Positions 9,627 to 18,868 are shown, numbered from the stretch's first letter. The stretch is DNA of 64,000 nucleotides from Yoonia sp. I 8.24 (GCF_022096995.1 NZ_JACXGQ010000003.1:1-64000); one strand, 5' to 3'. Numbers and translations are program-made. The notes: a model not told the origin generated them from the sequence alone.

Positions 9627-12241
9627 TCGCCGGGCACTTCGAGCACGACAGTGCGGCCACGTTTTACGTAGTTTAGCGCCCCATCCCCGATCGCGGTGAC
9701 TTGACCGCCATCAAGATCACTACCCACTTCGACATGTACGTAACGCCCATTGCCGAGCCGGACGAGCGCACGTGGCGCATTGGGGCGTCCGTAAATCCCA
9801 ATAAGGTTTAAATCACGCAACCGGATTGCATCCTCTTGTGTTGCGGCCACGGCCACGCCGCCGGGCACGGGGGCGTAGTTTTGTGGCGCAACTGTTGCCG
9901 CAGCTGCCGGTGCTGCGGCGGGCGCTGGCTGTGCGGCCTGGCGTTCGCGTGCGGCGGCAACGACGGTTGCGAAATTGCGTGGGCGGGCGGTTGGACGTAG
10001 CGATGTGCCCACGGCTTGCGGGGTCATTTCGATGAAGGGCTGGTTGCCGTCATCAGCAATGATCCCCTCCAGGATAGCCGTGATATCAGGTGTGCTTGGG
10101 TCAGCGATTGGGGCCGGCGGTACCAAACCATCGGGGCGTGTGCGTGGACGGGCGGTTCCCTCTGGCGGCGCAAAGGCCGCGAAATTTGTCGGCTCAGATT
10201 GCAGCCCATCGAGCCCAACCGCACCTGCCGTGGCCGTGCTGTCGTCTGCTTCTTCTGACTGTGTTGCAATGTCGTCGGGCCGCGTTGGTGGTACGATCTC
10301 AGGGCTGCCTAAGATGACGACGACACCCTCAGGCACATCTGACAGCACAGCCATGCGCGCCAATTGGTCTTCGGTCAGCTCTGGGCGTTCCCGCAGCGTG
10401 AGATCCGGAAGCCCGGCATAAACAATGGCCCCTTCTGGGGTCACGGTACCTTCGGTGGTTGGGACGATGCGGCCGTTTTCATCAATGTTAAAAACAACAT
10501 CGGCGGCGGGCGGGTTTGCAGGCGCAAGGAAACTGAGCTCCGGCGCCAAGCTATCACCACTGAGCCCTTCTGGCTGGGCCGGACGCGCACCAGCGGTGAT
10601 GAGCGCGGGCAGGGTGACCGCAACCTCTTGCGGGACGCGGGGGGTGTCAAACAGGCGCGGGGCGCGTTGCCAGACACCTGTTGCTTCATATGCGGCCTGC
10701 GCTTCGGCGGGGCTAAGCACTTGACCGCGCGGTTCGGCTGCTGCGAGCGGTACGCGCGGCGTTTCTTGCTGTGCAGATGCGGTATCAAGCTGCGGCGGGA
10801 TGCCGATGCTGGCCGCAACGACTTTGGCAGGCGCGTCAGGGATGGCAGGGGCAGCGGGTGCGGCGGGGACAGCAACCGACGCCGGGCCCGTCGCGGGTGG
10901 CGCCATACGTAAGATATTGATCACGGGTACAACGGGCGCGACATCTGCGGTTGCCACAGGCTCAATTACGTTGGGGGCTTCTTCGACTGTGGTCTCGGTG
11001 GTGATGGTTACCGTTTGCGGGTCAATAGGCGCATCAGGCGCAGTCCCGCCCGATTGGGACCACGCAAAGACCGCAGCAGCTGCGACGCTCGCGGCCAGTC
11101 CAAGCGCCACAATCGGCGTTTTCTTACGGGTTTGCGGTTGTGGGGTGGATTGCGGTTTTGTTGCGGTCAGCGAAGCCGCGGCGGGTGCCGCGGATATCGT
11201 TGGTGCGATTGCCGTCAGAACAGGTTTTGTCGCGACCTTGGCCACAGGGTGAAATTCCGCGATGATCAAGTCCATGCCGCTGATGTCAGCGTAAACCGGA
11301 TTTTGTGCGACGACAGGACGAGTATCCGCGGCAGGTGCGACCGTTTCTTCGAGGGCCTTGTCTTCGGGCGCGTCTTCGACAACGACCTCAGGGGCGCGCG
11401 GCGGGTGGTATTCTGGCGTAATGCGGTCCACCCAAAGAATCGTTTCGGGTGGTTCGCAGGCAACAGCAACGTCTACGACCGGGGGGGCAGGCGGTGCTGC
11501 GACTGGCGATGCGTATTCGGGAAGAATGCGGTCGATCCAGACAGTGACCGGATCGGGAACCACGGGGGCATCGGCGGTTTCTATGGTCGGAGAGGCAGGT
11601 TCTACATTAGCTTGGCGCACTGGTTCCGGCGGCAGATCAAGAGCTGTTTCAGCCTCTGCGATCTCTTCGGGCAGCGTGTCCATGATTAATAGGCGCGATT
11701 TCACACGCGTCCCCACCTTCATCACGGGCAATTGGTCGCGTTCTACGGTGACGTCAGGCCCAAGAATTTGCGCAGCTTCAGATGTCGCGCCAAAGAAAAC
11801 TTCTTTTTGGAAGGTGAACGGTTCCGGCACGGCAACAAAGGCAACCGGGTTAAATCGATGCGCACTGGCAAAGGTTTGGGCCTCTTGCAGCGTATCACGA
11901 GCAACAGCAGCGATATGGGTGCGCCCGCCAGAACGTTCATAATCGATCACCAGTTCATTGAGATCATAAGGCGTCGCCCCGTCCAACGCGGCGTGAATAT
12001 CGTCTAAATTGGTTTGCGTGCTATCAAGCGCCAGATATTTGATCTGATCCATCGGGATGATCAGCTTTGTTGCCAAGCCTTCGGGCGCAATTTTAAGCGC
12101 CTTTGCCCGTAATTCCGCCAATGTTTTATCAAGGTCACTATCGTCGACAGGAACGGTTCCCACCCGATTCCAGCCGCGTTTTGCGCGGTGCAAGAGCTCG
12201 ATTCCCTCGAACGATAGCGATAGGGCGAAGTTTGTGGTCAT
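9623..12241 (-). CDS. Large bitopic Pro/Ala-rich protein with PilM/GspL-like N-terminus and PilP/GspC-like C-terminus
   Basis: 872 residues, not assigned to a named family. Residues 1-165 read like the actin-like cytoplasmic domain of PilM/GspL (LSLSFEGIELLHR; KLIIPMDQIKYLALD; ATPYDLNELVIDY). Residues ~165-370 are acidic, proline-rich linker. One transmembrane segment is at about 375-394 (PIVALGLAASVAAAAVFAW), so the N-terminus is cytoplasmic. A very long periplasmic Pro/Ala/Thr-rich region follows, with repeated ARPRTRP-like motifs. The last ~70 residues (LNLIGIYG, ALVRLGNGRYVHVEVG, G-VTAIG) resemble the PilP/GspC homology-region barrel. The domain matches are inferences from pattern. Convergent with the sulfotransferase gene; no other pilus or secretion genes nearby. 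Confidence 0.75.
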   Translation of the reverse strand: MTTNFALSLSFEGIELLHRAKRGWNRVGTVPVDDSDLDKTLAELRAKALKIAPEGLATKLIIPMDQIKYLALDSTQTNLDDIHAALDGATPYDLNELVIDYERSGGRTHIAAVARDTLQEAQTFASAHRFNPVAFVAVPEPFTFQKEVFFGATSEAAQILGPDVTVERDQLPVMKVGTRVKSRLLIMDTLPEEIAEAETALDLPPEPVRQANVEPASPTIETADAPVVPDPVTVWIDRILPEYASPVAAPPAPPVVDVAVACEPPETILWVDRITPEYHPPRAPEVVVEDAPEDKALEETVAPAADTRPVVAQNPVYADISGMDLIIAEFHPVAKVATKPVLTAIAPTISAAPAAASLTATKPQSTPQPQTRKKTPIVALGLAASVAAAAVFAWSQSGGTAPDAPIDPQTVTITTETTVEEAPNVIEPVATADVAPVVPVINILRMAPPATGPASVAVPAAPAAPAIPDAPAKVVAASIGIPPQLDTASAQQETPRVPLAAAEPRGQVLSPAEAQAAYEATGVWQRAPRLFDTPRVPQEVAVTLPALITAGARPAQPEGLSGDSLAPELSFLAPANPPAADVVFNIDENGRIVPTTEGTVTPEGAIVYAGLPDLTLRERPELTEDQLARMAVLSDVPEGVVVILGSPEIVPPTRPDDIATQSEEADDSTATAGAVGLDGLQSEPTNFAAFAPPEGTARPRTRPDGLVPPAPIADPSTPDITAILEGIIADDGNQPFIEMTPQAVGTSLRPTARPRNFATVVAAARERQAAQPAPAAAPAAAATVAPQNYAPVPGGVAVAATQEDAIRLRDLNLIGIYGRPNAPRALVRLGNGRYVHVEVGSDLDGGQVTAIGDGALNYVKRGRTVVLEVPGD

Positions 12242-12310
12242 TGGCCGGGTCTAGCATGTTGATGTTGGCGGCAAAATGCGTTTTGCCTTGCCGCCAAACA
12301 CTATAGCAAC

Positions 12311-12341
12311 AACCCGCCCACGCCAAGGGCGCGGACGGGTT
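12311..12341 (-). terminator. Strong hairpin after metY
   Basis: Directly past the metY stop is a 14-bp stem (12311-12324 with 12328-12341, two G-U pairs) and a 3-base loop. The U tract that follows is weak. It probably ends or protects the metY transcript before the 872-residue gene on the same strand. Confidence 0.65.
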
Positions 12342-12350
12342 TGTGATAGG

Positions 12351-13643
12351 TTAGCTTGTCGCTTTTGTGAGCGCCTGATCAAGATCGGCAATCAGGTCTT
12401 TGGCGTCCTCGATCCCGATGGACAGCCGCACGATGCTTGGCCCTGCGCCTGCCGCTTCTTGCTGTTCGAGGGTGAGCTGACGGTGCGTGGTGCTGGCCGA
12501 ATGGATAATCAAGCTGCGTGTGTCACCTAAGTTCGCCACATGGCTAAAGATTTCAAGGCTATCAACCAGTTTCACACAGGCATCATAGCCGCCTTTGACA
12601 GCGATGGTGAACAGGGCGCCGGCACCTTTGGGGCAGATTTTTGGGACCAAATCCGCATAGGGGGATCCGGGCAGGCCAGCATATGTCACATAGTCAACGC
12701 GCGGGTCATCATCGAGCCATTGCGCCAATTTTTGTGCATTTTCTACATGGCGGTCCATTCGTAAGGACAGCGTCTCAATCCCCATCAATGTGTAGTGCGC
12801 AGCTTGCGGGTTCATGGTCATACCCAGATCACGCAGCCCAATCGCGATTGAGTGGAAAGTAAAGGCCATTGGCCCCAAAGCTTCTGCAAAGGTGAGCCCG
12901 TGATAGGCGGGTTCGGGTTGGCTGAGAGATGGGAATTTATCATTCGCCGTCCAGTCAAATTTGCCTGAATCCACAACGCAGCCGCCTGTCACAGTGCCGT
13001 TGCCGGTCAGGTATTTTGTGGTCGAATGCACGACCAATGTTGCGCCATGCGCGATGGGGTTGCACAGATAGGGGGTGGCCGTGGTGTTATCCACGATCAG
13101 CGGTATGCCAGCCGCATCCGTGATCGCTGAAATCGCGTCAAGGTCGCTGATATGGCCACCGGGGTTGGCGATTGCTTCGCAAAAGACGGCGCGCGTGTCA
13201 TCGTCAATCGCCGCAGCAACAGCGTCATGATCATCAAAATCGACAAATTTCGCGGACCAACCAAAGCGTTTGATCGTCTGGCTGAACTGGGTGATCGTCC
13301 CGCCGTAAAGACGGCTAGAGGCGACAACATTGCGCCCCGGTCCCATCAACGGAAACAGCGCCATGATTTGGGCCGCGTGACCGGATGAGCAGCAAACAGC
13401 GCCTGCGCCACCTTCGAGTGCTGCAATACGTGTTTGCAACGCGGCCACCGTGGGGTTGGTCAGACGAGAATAGATATAGCCGACTTCTTCGAGGTTAAAC
13501 AGTTTCGCCGCATGATCAGCATCACGAAACACATAGGCGGTTGTCTGGTAGATCGGCACCTGACGCGCGCCTGTTGCTGGATCAGGCTCTGCGCCTGCGT
13601 GGATTTGAAGCGTGTCGAACCCCAGTTTTGGACCGTCAGTCAT
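12351..13643 (-). CDS. metY: O-acetylhomoserine sulfhydrylase / aminocarboxypropyltransferase
   Basis: PLP enzyme that makes homocysteine (or methionine with methanethiol) from O-acetylhomoserine and sulfide. 430 residues, the usual length for MetY, longer than MetB/MetZ. Opens with LGFDTLQIHAG; FFE-type internal blocks are present (CCSSGHAAQ; LIVDNTTATPYL), and the PLP lysine lies in HSTTKYLTGNG near residue 209. Start ATG has AAAGGGAGAG upstream. Monocistronic, with a strong hairpin after the stop. Confidence 0.95.
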   Translation of the reverse strand: MTDGPKLGFDTLQIHAGAEPDPATGARQVPIYQTTAYVFRDADHAAKLFNLEEVGYIYSRLTNPTVAALQTRIAALEGGAGAVCCSSGHAAQIMALFPLMGPGRNVVASSRLYGGTITQFSQTIKRFGWSAKFVDFDDHDAVAAAIDDDTRAVFCEAIANPGGHISDLDAISAITDAAGIPLIVDNTTATPYLCNPIAHGATLVVHSTTKYLTGNGTVTGGCVVDSGKFDWTANDKFPSLSQPEPAYHGLTFAEALGPMAFTFHSIAIGLRDLGMTMNPQAAHYTLMGIETLSLRMDRHVENAQKLAQWLDDDPRVDYVTYAGLPGSPYADLVPKICPKGAGALFTIAVKGGYDACVKLVDSLEIFSHVANLGDTRSLIIHSASTTHRQLTLEQQEAAGAGPSIVRLSIGIEDAKDLIADLDQALTKATS

Positions 13644-13729
13644 GTCTCTCTCCCTTTGATAACGCGCTGCGTTTTGTGTAGGCAGACATTAACCGCCCAG
13701 CGGGGCGCGTCAATCACAGGAGCCACCAG

Positions 13730-14146
13730 ATGCCAGTTCCCTTTCATTTTGCATTTCATGTCACTGATCTTGATGTGGCGCGGGATTTTTATACCGGTGC
13801 GCTCGGCGCGGTTGAGGGGCGGTCGGCCCCAACTTGGGTTGATTTCGATTTTTTCGGACATCAACTGAGCCTGCATCTCGGAGAGCCATTCCCAAACGCG
13901 CCGACTGGTAAAGTCGGGGACCACATGGTGCCGATGCCGCATTTCGGTGTGGTGCTGCCGCTTGAGGACTGGAATGCGCTGGCCGCACGGCTCGAGGCGC
14001 GCAAAACAGATTTCATCATCGCACCATCCGTGCGGTTCCAAGGCAAACCCGGCGAGCAATGGACGATGTTTTTCCTGGACCCATCCGGCAACCCGATTGA
14101 GGTCAAAGGGTTCGCAAGAGAAAGCGGCGTGTTCGCGCACGGGTGA
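13730..14146 (+). CDS. VOC (glyoxalase/bleomycin resistance) family protein
   Basis: 138 residues. Typical vicinal-oxygen-chelate fold: FHFAFHVTDLDVARDFYTGALGAVEG at the N-terminus and FFLDPSGNPIEVKGF at the C-terminus, giving the His and Glu metal-ligand positions. The ATG has an AGGAG six to seven bases upstream. Probably a dioxygenase-like or isomerase-like enzyme; substrate unknown. Divergent from metY. Confidence 0.88.
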   Translation: MPVPFHFAFHVTDLDVARDFYTGALGAVEGRSAPTWVDFDFFGHQLSLHLGEPFPNAPTGKVGDHMVPMPHFGVVLPLEDWNALAARLEARKTDFIIAPSVRFQGKPGEQWTMFFLDPSGNPIEVKGFARESGVFAHG

Positions 14147-14262
14147 GGGCTTGGCCAAATGTCTTTTTATATGGCGACTTGTAGGGGAACAAAGTTATCG
14201 CGCGACGCTTTTCCCTGAGTGTCCACTAAGGTTTGCATGCTGTTTTGGGTGACATAGTCAGC

Positions 14263-14877
14263 TCATCGCCGTTTTGCGTTCACCCAGCATTGTAAATAGG
14301 CAATAGCCATCAGCGTGGCCATGCCGACAGACGCGCAGAGCACGGCTTTGGATACTATTTCCATTGTCCCTTCGATCAGCATCGCGTGCGAGATGCTTCC
14401 GCTGACAACCACGACGGCAAAGGCTGTGTGCGCCTGACGCCAGACGCGCCGTCGGAAACGGTTACGCAATATAACCGTGCACGTCGCCGCAAAGACGCCC
14501 CACATCGCAACGACACCCCAGATAGCAAACCACGTTGGGGACCGAAAAAGAAGGGCATCAATGACATCAGGGGGGCTGGTGATCCATAACGCCGCGACAT
14601 GCACCACAACTGCCGCAGTCAAACCACCGCCAAGCCAGCGGTGGATGCGACGGCTACGATACGGCGAAATTCCAGGCAATTTTTGTGCAGCAAGCAGTGG
14701 CTGCAACAGCAAAAGCGCGAGGGCAAGAATGCCCGCGAACCCGGCAGCAATGTAAACCGGCCCACGCCATTGAAGTTGCGGGCTCATCGCAGCAAAGGTA
14801 ATCGGCACAATCAATACGCCCACCAAGAGCAGCCAGACAAGTGTGTTGCGTGAAACCGTGGAGTTAGAAATCCACAT
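14263..14877 (-). CDS. Ferric reductase-like transmembrane (cytochrome b) protein
   Basis: 204 residues with about six transmembrane helices. Two helices carry paired histidines: RRIHRWLGGGLTAAVVVHVAA and RQAHTAFAVVVVSGSISHAM. This spacing fits two stacked haems, as in the ferric-reductase/YedZ (MsrQ) superfamily. There is no FAD/NAD domain, so it would need a separate electron donor. Starts six bases after the stop of the Tat-exported dioxygenase-like gene, so the two are likely one operon and may form a membrane/periplasm redox pair. That pairing is inferred. Confidence 0.75.
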   Translation of the reverse strand: MWISNSTVSRNTLVWLLLVGVLIVPITFAAMSPQLQWRGPVYIAAGFAGILALALLLLQPLLAAQKLPGISPYRSRRIHRWLGGGLTAAVVVHVAALWITSPPDVIDALLFRSPTWFAIWGVVAMWGVFAATCTVILRNRFRRRVWRQAHTAFAVVVVSGSISHAMLIEGTMEIVSKAVLCASVGMATLMAIAYLQCWVNAKRR

Positions 14878-14882
14878 AGGGA

Positions 14883-15362
14883 TCAGACCGGTTGCAGCAC
14901 GAAGTTTGCAGTAAGGCTCGTATCAGCTGAACTTGCCATGACGGGACGCAAAAAAACGGTTTCAAATTCATCACCGTCATATGCAAGGTGCGCATGTGCC
15001 TGCCCAAAAGCAGGTACAATCTGTGGCATTTCAAGACGAAAAACCCCATTCGCATCGGTCAATGTTGCGCCGTGACTGTTGGGATCACGTTCATGCCCTT
15101 CGGTCGTATGGGCCCAGACTTGGATGCGCTGACCAGCAAGGGGGGCGCCGTCGCCTGCACGTCGCACGGTGCCGCGCATCCAAAAGCCACCACCACCGAT
15201 GCGCTCAACGATAGGTGCTCCGGGGCGGTAATTATTTGAGCCGCCCCGCATCGTCGGTGTCGCATCAAATGCTTGTGCATTTGCAGGACTGATCACGCCC
15301 GACGCAGCGGTTGCCGCAGCAATGGTCAGCAATGATCGGCGCGTCATAAAGTTTTTTTGCAC
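14883..15362 (-). CDS. Tat-exported intradiol dioxygenase-like protein
   Basis: 159 residues. Begins with GTG at 15360-15362, seven bases after an AGGAG; an ATG five codons later lacks this spacing. The N-terminus MTRRSLLTIAAATAASG is a twin-arginine signal ending ANAQA. The mature part resembles the intradiol ring-cleavage dioxygenase / transthyretin-like fold (MRGTVRRAGDGAPLAGQRIQVW; TLTDANGVFRLEMP; HAHLAYDG). The HxH of the family is kept, but the usual tyrosine ligand positions appear as His (EGH) and Phe (AFG), so iron chemistry may be altered or lost. Upstream of the ferric-reductase-like gene. Confidence 0.78.
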   Translation of the reverse strand: MQKNFMTRRSLLTIAAATAASGVISPANAQAFDATPTMRGGSNNYRPGAPIVERIGGGGFWMRGTVRRAGDGAPLAGQRIQVWAHTTEGHERDPNSHGATLTDANGVFRLEMPQIVPAFGQAHAHLAYDGDEFETVFLRPVMASSADTSLTANFVLQPV

Positions 15363-15812
15363 GTTAACACTCCTTTTGGATCACAGGTTACGTCAAATAT
15401 GTGTTGAACAGCCGCTCCGTTCTCAAGCCGGTGTTGCCATAGCTTCGTCTATCGTGGCGCACTGTCGTTAAGAAAACCGTGGTGAGCGGCTTCGCCAATA
15501 TCGACCTCAGCGATGATATCAGTAACTTTGTGGGTACAGCCTAGTAGGCTATGTTTCCAGTAACAATTTAGTGCTGATCGACGCCCCTATTGTACCTATT
15601 GGAATGGTTAGCACAGGACCTGATTGCGCTTCTGAGAAGTCCTTCCACGTTAAAGCCGACATTGGCGCAAGCTAAAGCATCATGCACTTCGGGCTCATCG
15701 CTGACCTTAGCTGCACGCCACCGCGGAATACCAAATATGTGGTGGTAAAAGTATAAAACAGCCAAAGCCGAAACGCAGTTGGTTGTATCGGGGACGAGGT
15801 AATTGGACGTAG
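15363..15812. other. 450-bp stretch without a recognised gene
   Basis: An 85-codon minus-strand reading frame (15568-15825) overlaps the end of the next gene. It has no signal, motif or ribosome-binding site that I recognise, so I do not call it. The upstream part must hold the promoter of the Tat-exported gene. Codon texture looks like decayed coding sequence, but no parent gene could be identified. Confidence 0.4.
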
Positions 15813-16814
15813 TCAGCGCATCCAAAACCCTGCGGACTTAATTTTGTTGCGCAGCGCTTTTTCATGGCGGGGCAGGTTGTTTTGGTCGAACATGGCGCGC
15901 ACCTTTTGGCCGCGTCCTTGAAAGATCATGCGTTTGAACGGGTCGTATTGTTTCAGCACTTTTTTGATTTTATTCGGTGCCGCGACGGTTTCGAGCGCTT
16001 TGATCGCCGCGTCGCTTTCGCGGGCATAAAACAACGGCAGCACCCGGTAGTGGCAGCTTAAGTCGCCATCAAGCCCATCCAGCGCTGGGCCGGGCCGCCC
16101 GCCGCCAAAGGAATGGATCACCAGTGGCAGCACGATTTGATCCAGCCAAGGGTCGAGCGGTTGGATGACCAGCTCTGCCGGGGGATCGTCGCGTACGGAT
16201 AGGGCAAATTTCGTAAACCGTTCCCCAAAGGAAACCGGATCGGCACCGTAAAACCAGCCTGCGTTGAAATAAAGATAGCGTTCCCAGAATTCATCTGGTT
16301 GCGACAGATCCAGACTGCTTTCAAAATCTAAATCAAACCGATCATAAAGCGATTTCCAGATGGCGGTGTAGCCCGGCCAATAGAGCTCTTCTACGGGCCA
16401 GGTTCCGGTGCGTTTCATGGACGCGGACGGACGCGCAAAATCAAAGGGCAGGGTGGTCATGTCGCCCGTGATGATCGTGTCGCTGTCAAAAAAGACGAAA
16501 GGTTCGCCAGCAGGCAAAGCGGCCAAGCATTCGATCTTATTGCCGTGCGGGTAGCTGCTGCCGAAATGCTGGGATTCAAATGGTTGGATCACGGCACCCA
16601 TCGCAATAAGCGCGTCTTTGACGTCGCCCGGCATCCGCGGATCATTGTCCCAGCGCGGGCCGGGCTGCGGTTCCGCGACGATCAGCTTGCCAGCGAATGT
16701 GGGTGAGAAATGGCGCAAGGATGCCGTAAATAACAGGGCTTCATAAGCGAGCCGCCCAGATTGTCCGATAATCACGATGTTAAACTGCGCGTCACTGTCG
16801 TGATGGGGGGCCAT
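15813..16814 (-). CDS. Glycosyltransferase-like protein (GT-A type DxD motif)
   Basis: 333 residues, soluble. Opens with a Rossmann-like strand FNIVIIGQSGRLAYEALLFTASLRH and has FVFFDSDTIITGD around residue 105-118, a DxD-type nucleotide-sugar metal site. NAGWFYGADP around residue 195 fits the acceptor side of GT-A enzymes. No signal peptide or membrane segment. Sugar donor and acceptor are unknown; no cell-envelope operon surrounds it. The alternative is a non-enzymatic GT-A fold protein. Confidence 0.68.
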   Translation of the reverse strand: MAPHHDSDAQFNIVIIGQSGRLAYEALLFTASLRHFSPTFAGKLIVAEPQPGPRWDNDPRMPGDVKDALIAMGAVIQPFESQHFGSSYPHGNKIECLAALPAGEPFVFFDSDTIITGDMTTLPFDFARPSASMKRTGTWPVEELYWPGYTAIWKSLYDRFDLDFESSLDLSQPDEFWERYLYFNAGWFYGADPVSFGERFTKFALSVRDDPPAELVIQPLDPWLDQIVLPLVIHSFGGGRPGPALDGLDGDLSCHYRVLPLFYARESDAAIKALETVAAPNKIKKVLKQYDPFKRMIFQGRGQKVRAMFDQNNLPRHEKALRNKIKSAGFWMR

Positions 16815-16895
16815 GGGTGATTTGCTTTCCGGTCTGTACTGGTCAGCTATCTACACCTTTCGCCCTGAGCGAAGCAACTATCGCGCAAACGCTGT

Positions 16896-16921
16896 GCGGC
16901 CCCGTTGTGATACGGGACCGC
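16896..16921. terminator. Hairpin downstream of TonB receptor gene
   Basis: Stem GCGGcCCCGT / ACGGGaCCGC with a 6-base loop, seven bases past the receptor stop. The U tract is poor on the minus strand, so it may act as an mRNA-end stabiliser rather than a full terminator. Confidence 0.4.
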
Positions 16922-16927
16922 GTTGTT

Positions 16928-18868
16928 TTAGAATTTGAGTGACGCTGTTAGGCTAATCGTGCGACCCGGTTCTGTCAGCGCGACTACCCGTGTGGACAGA
17001 TCTAGGCCATCGGAACTGCGCGATGCATATGTGGCATCAAACAGGTTTTGAACGTCAAAGCGCACTGTGAGATTATCCATCGCAGCCGGGTTATAGCTGG
17101 CATAGACATTCACGACCTCATAGGCTGGCAGCTCTTCGACGGTGTCTTTGTTGACAAGTGCAATTTGCGCTGTGCCCCCGAGTGTTAATGCATCCGTCAC
17201 ATCATATGCAGCTTCCAACCCGAAAATATGCCCGACAGGTCGACCTAAGTAATAGGCGGTGGTTGCGATGGTCTCATCGTCGACCTCAACATCAGCATAG
17301 GTGTAGTTCAACGTGGCAAAGCCCCAGCCTGCTTGGTAGCTGACAGACCCGTTGAACCCGCGTGATGTGAGATCGTTTGTTGCGCCACGGTCCCCAGAAG
17401 AAGGCAATACCGCGTTGATATCGCTGATTTCGGTGTTGAACACGGCCGCTTTTGCAGCCCATGGGCCGTTCTCGTAGCGCACCCCAATGCGAGCCGCATT
17501 TGCGCGTGACGCAGTCAGCCCGTCATATGTCCAATCTGTCCCATAGTTAACAAGCGCAGCTTCGCCGAGCTCGTACCCGCCCCAACTTGAGGCGACCCCG
17601 GCATTCAGCGTCCAGTTGCCGTTGACGACATAATCAACCGATCCGTTGACGCTTGCACCATCGTCTTCGAAGGTTGACCCGTCCGCTGCGTCAAAGGATG
17701 CGAAATCGTAGCGCATACCGTAAGACGCAGACAGGCGATTGGTAAAGTCTTGGCGTGCTTGAACAAACAATCCGACATTTGACAATTCTTCGCTGCCGCT
17801 CGAGGTGCGTGGATCGACGGTGTTGTCATAGCCTTCGGCTGTTTCGTGAAAAAAGTCGAACCCGGCGGTGATGGTTCCGTTGTTCACTTGGAATTCGTTT
17901 TTCGCAACACCGCTCAGGCTCGTGTTGACGCCATAAAGCGAGCCAACATCCATAGCTTGCTCGTTATAGCTCAATTGGAGGTAGGGTGAAAACACTCCTG
18001 ACGGGCTCTCGTCTTCATATGTCAGCGTATAGGATGTGCGTTGCGACAGGGCTTCGTAAAGTTCAGAATCGCGGCCAATGACCTCGGCGAAATCGGGGCG
18101 GATGAACCCACTTTGTGACGCGCGCAAACCGTCGTCGGTGGTTTCTGACGCAGAGAAGCTCAGGCGTTTTCCGTCTTCAGTCGTATAGGCGAGCTTTGCC
18201 ATAAAGTCAGTCAAGTCGGCACCTGTCCCAAGGATGGTGTCGCCATCGCCGTCTTCATAATCGTCGCCACTGGCACGTGTTCCGCTGACAAGATATTCAA
18301 ATCCGCCTTGCTGACCAAAAAGCGTCAGCGTGTTACGGAACCCCAGCCCATTGTCACCGTAGGTTAGGGTGTTCATGCCGCCAAATGGATCATCACCCTC
18401 CAATAGGTCGCGCGCGTCTTTGGTCGTATAGTTGATTGAACCTGCAAGGGCGTTGGGGCCTTGGTCGGCGGGCGCAAGACCTGCGCTGACCTCGACCGAT
18501 TGCAGCAGGGCAGGGTCAATAAGCACGTTGCCTGTATGGTGGAACGCGGATTTGTTTTGTCGCGCGCCATCGATGGTGATGGAAAGCAGGCTTTCTTCGA
18601 TCCCGTTGACGAACACCTTTTGGGCAATGGCCGCGCCGCCGCTGGCTGTAACTGACGATTCACCGGCAAAGACGTCGGCAATCGTTGCCGCATTGCGGTC
18701 TGTGATTTCTTCTGCCGTAATCTGGTCGTTCCCGAGCGTCGCTTGGGCTTCAAGCGATTCAATGCGAAGCGTGTCCAAATTGGTAATGGTGGCGTCTTGC
18801 GCATAGCTGACAGAGGCAGCCGTGCACATCAGGAGAGAAAGCGCTGTGCGCCGTGGTGCGATGGTCAT
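16928..18868 (-). CDS. TonB-dependent outer-membrane receptor
   Basis: 646 residues. Signal peptide MTIAPRRTALSLLMCTAASVSYAQ, plug domain at about 45-170 with the ITIDGARQNKSAFHH and SVEVSAGLAPADQGPNALAGSI blocks, then a 22-strand barrel ending in a C-terminal phenylalanine (SLTASLKF). The DGxRQ stretch is seen in haem/haemoprotein-type receptors, but the ligand cannot be assigned. The ATG at 18866-18868 has AAGGA at good spacing; longer starts up to 19003 would bury the signal peptide. No siderophore or haem genes nearby. Upstream 18880-18905 holds GCAAG-N9-CTTGC, a possible operator. Confidence 0.9.
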   Translation of the reverse strand: MTIAPRRTALSLLMCTAASVSYAQDATITNLDTLRIESLEAQATLGNDQITAEEITDRNAATIADVFAGESSVTASGGAAIAQKVFVNGIEESLLSITIDGARQNKSAFHHTGNVLIDPALLQSVEVSAGLAPADQGPNALAGSINYTTKDARDLLEGDDPFGGMNTLTYGDNGLGFRNTLTLFGQQGGFEYLVSGTRASGDDYEDGDGDTILGTGADLTDFMAKLAYTTEDGKRLSFSASETTDDGLRASQSGFIRPDFAEVIGRDSELYEALSQRTSYTLTYEDESPSGVFSPYLQLSYNEQAMDVGSLYGVNTSLSGVAKNEFQVNNGTITAGFDFFHETAEGYDNTVDPRTSSGSEELSNVGLFVQARQDFTNRLSASYGMRYDFASFDAADGSTFEDDGASVNGSVDYVVNGNWTLNAGVASSWGGYELGEAALVNYGTDWTYDGLTASRANAARIGVRYENGPWAAKAAVFNTEISDINAVLPSSGDRGATNDLTSRGFNGSVSYQAGWGFATLNYTYADVEVDDETIATTAYYLGRPVGHIFGLEAAYDVTDALTLGGTAQIALVNKDTVEELPAYEVVNVYASYNPAAMDNLTVRFDVQNLFDATYASRSSDGLDLSTRVVALTEPGRTISLTASLKF

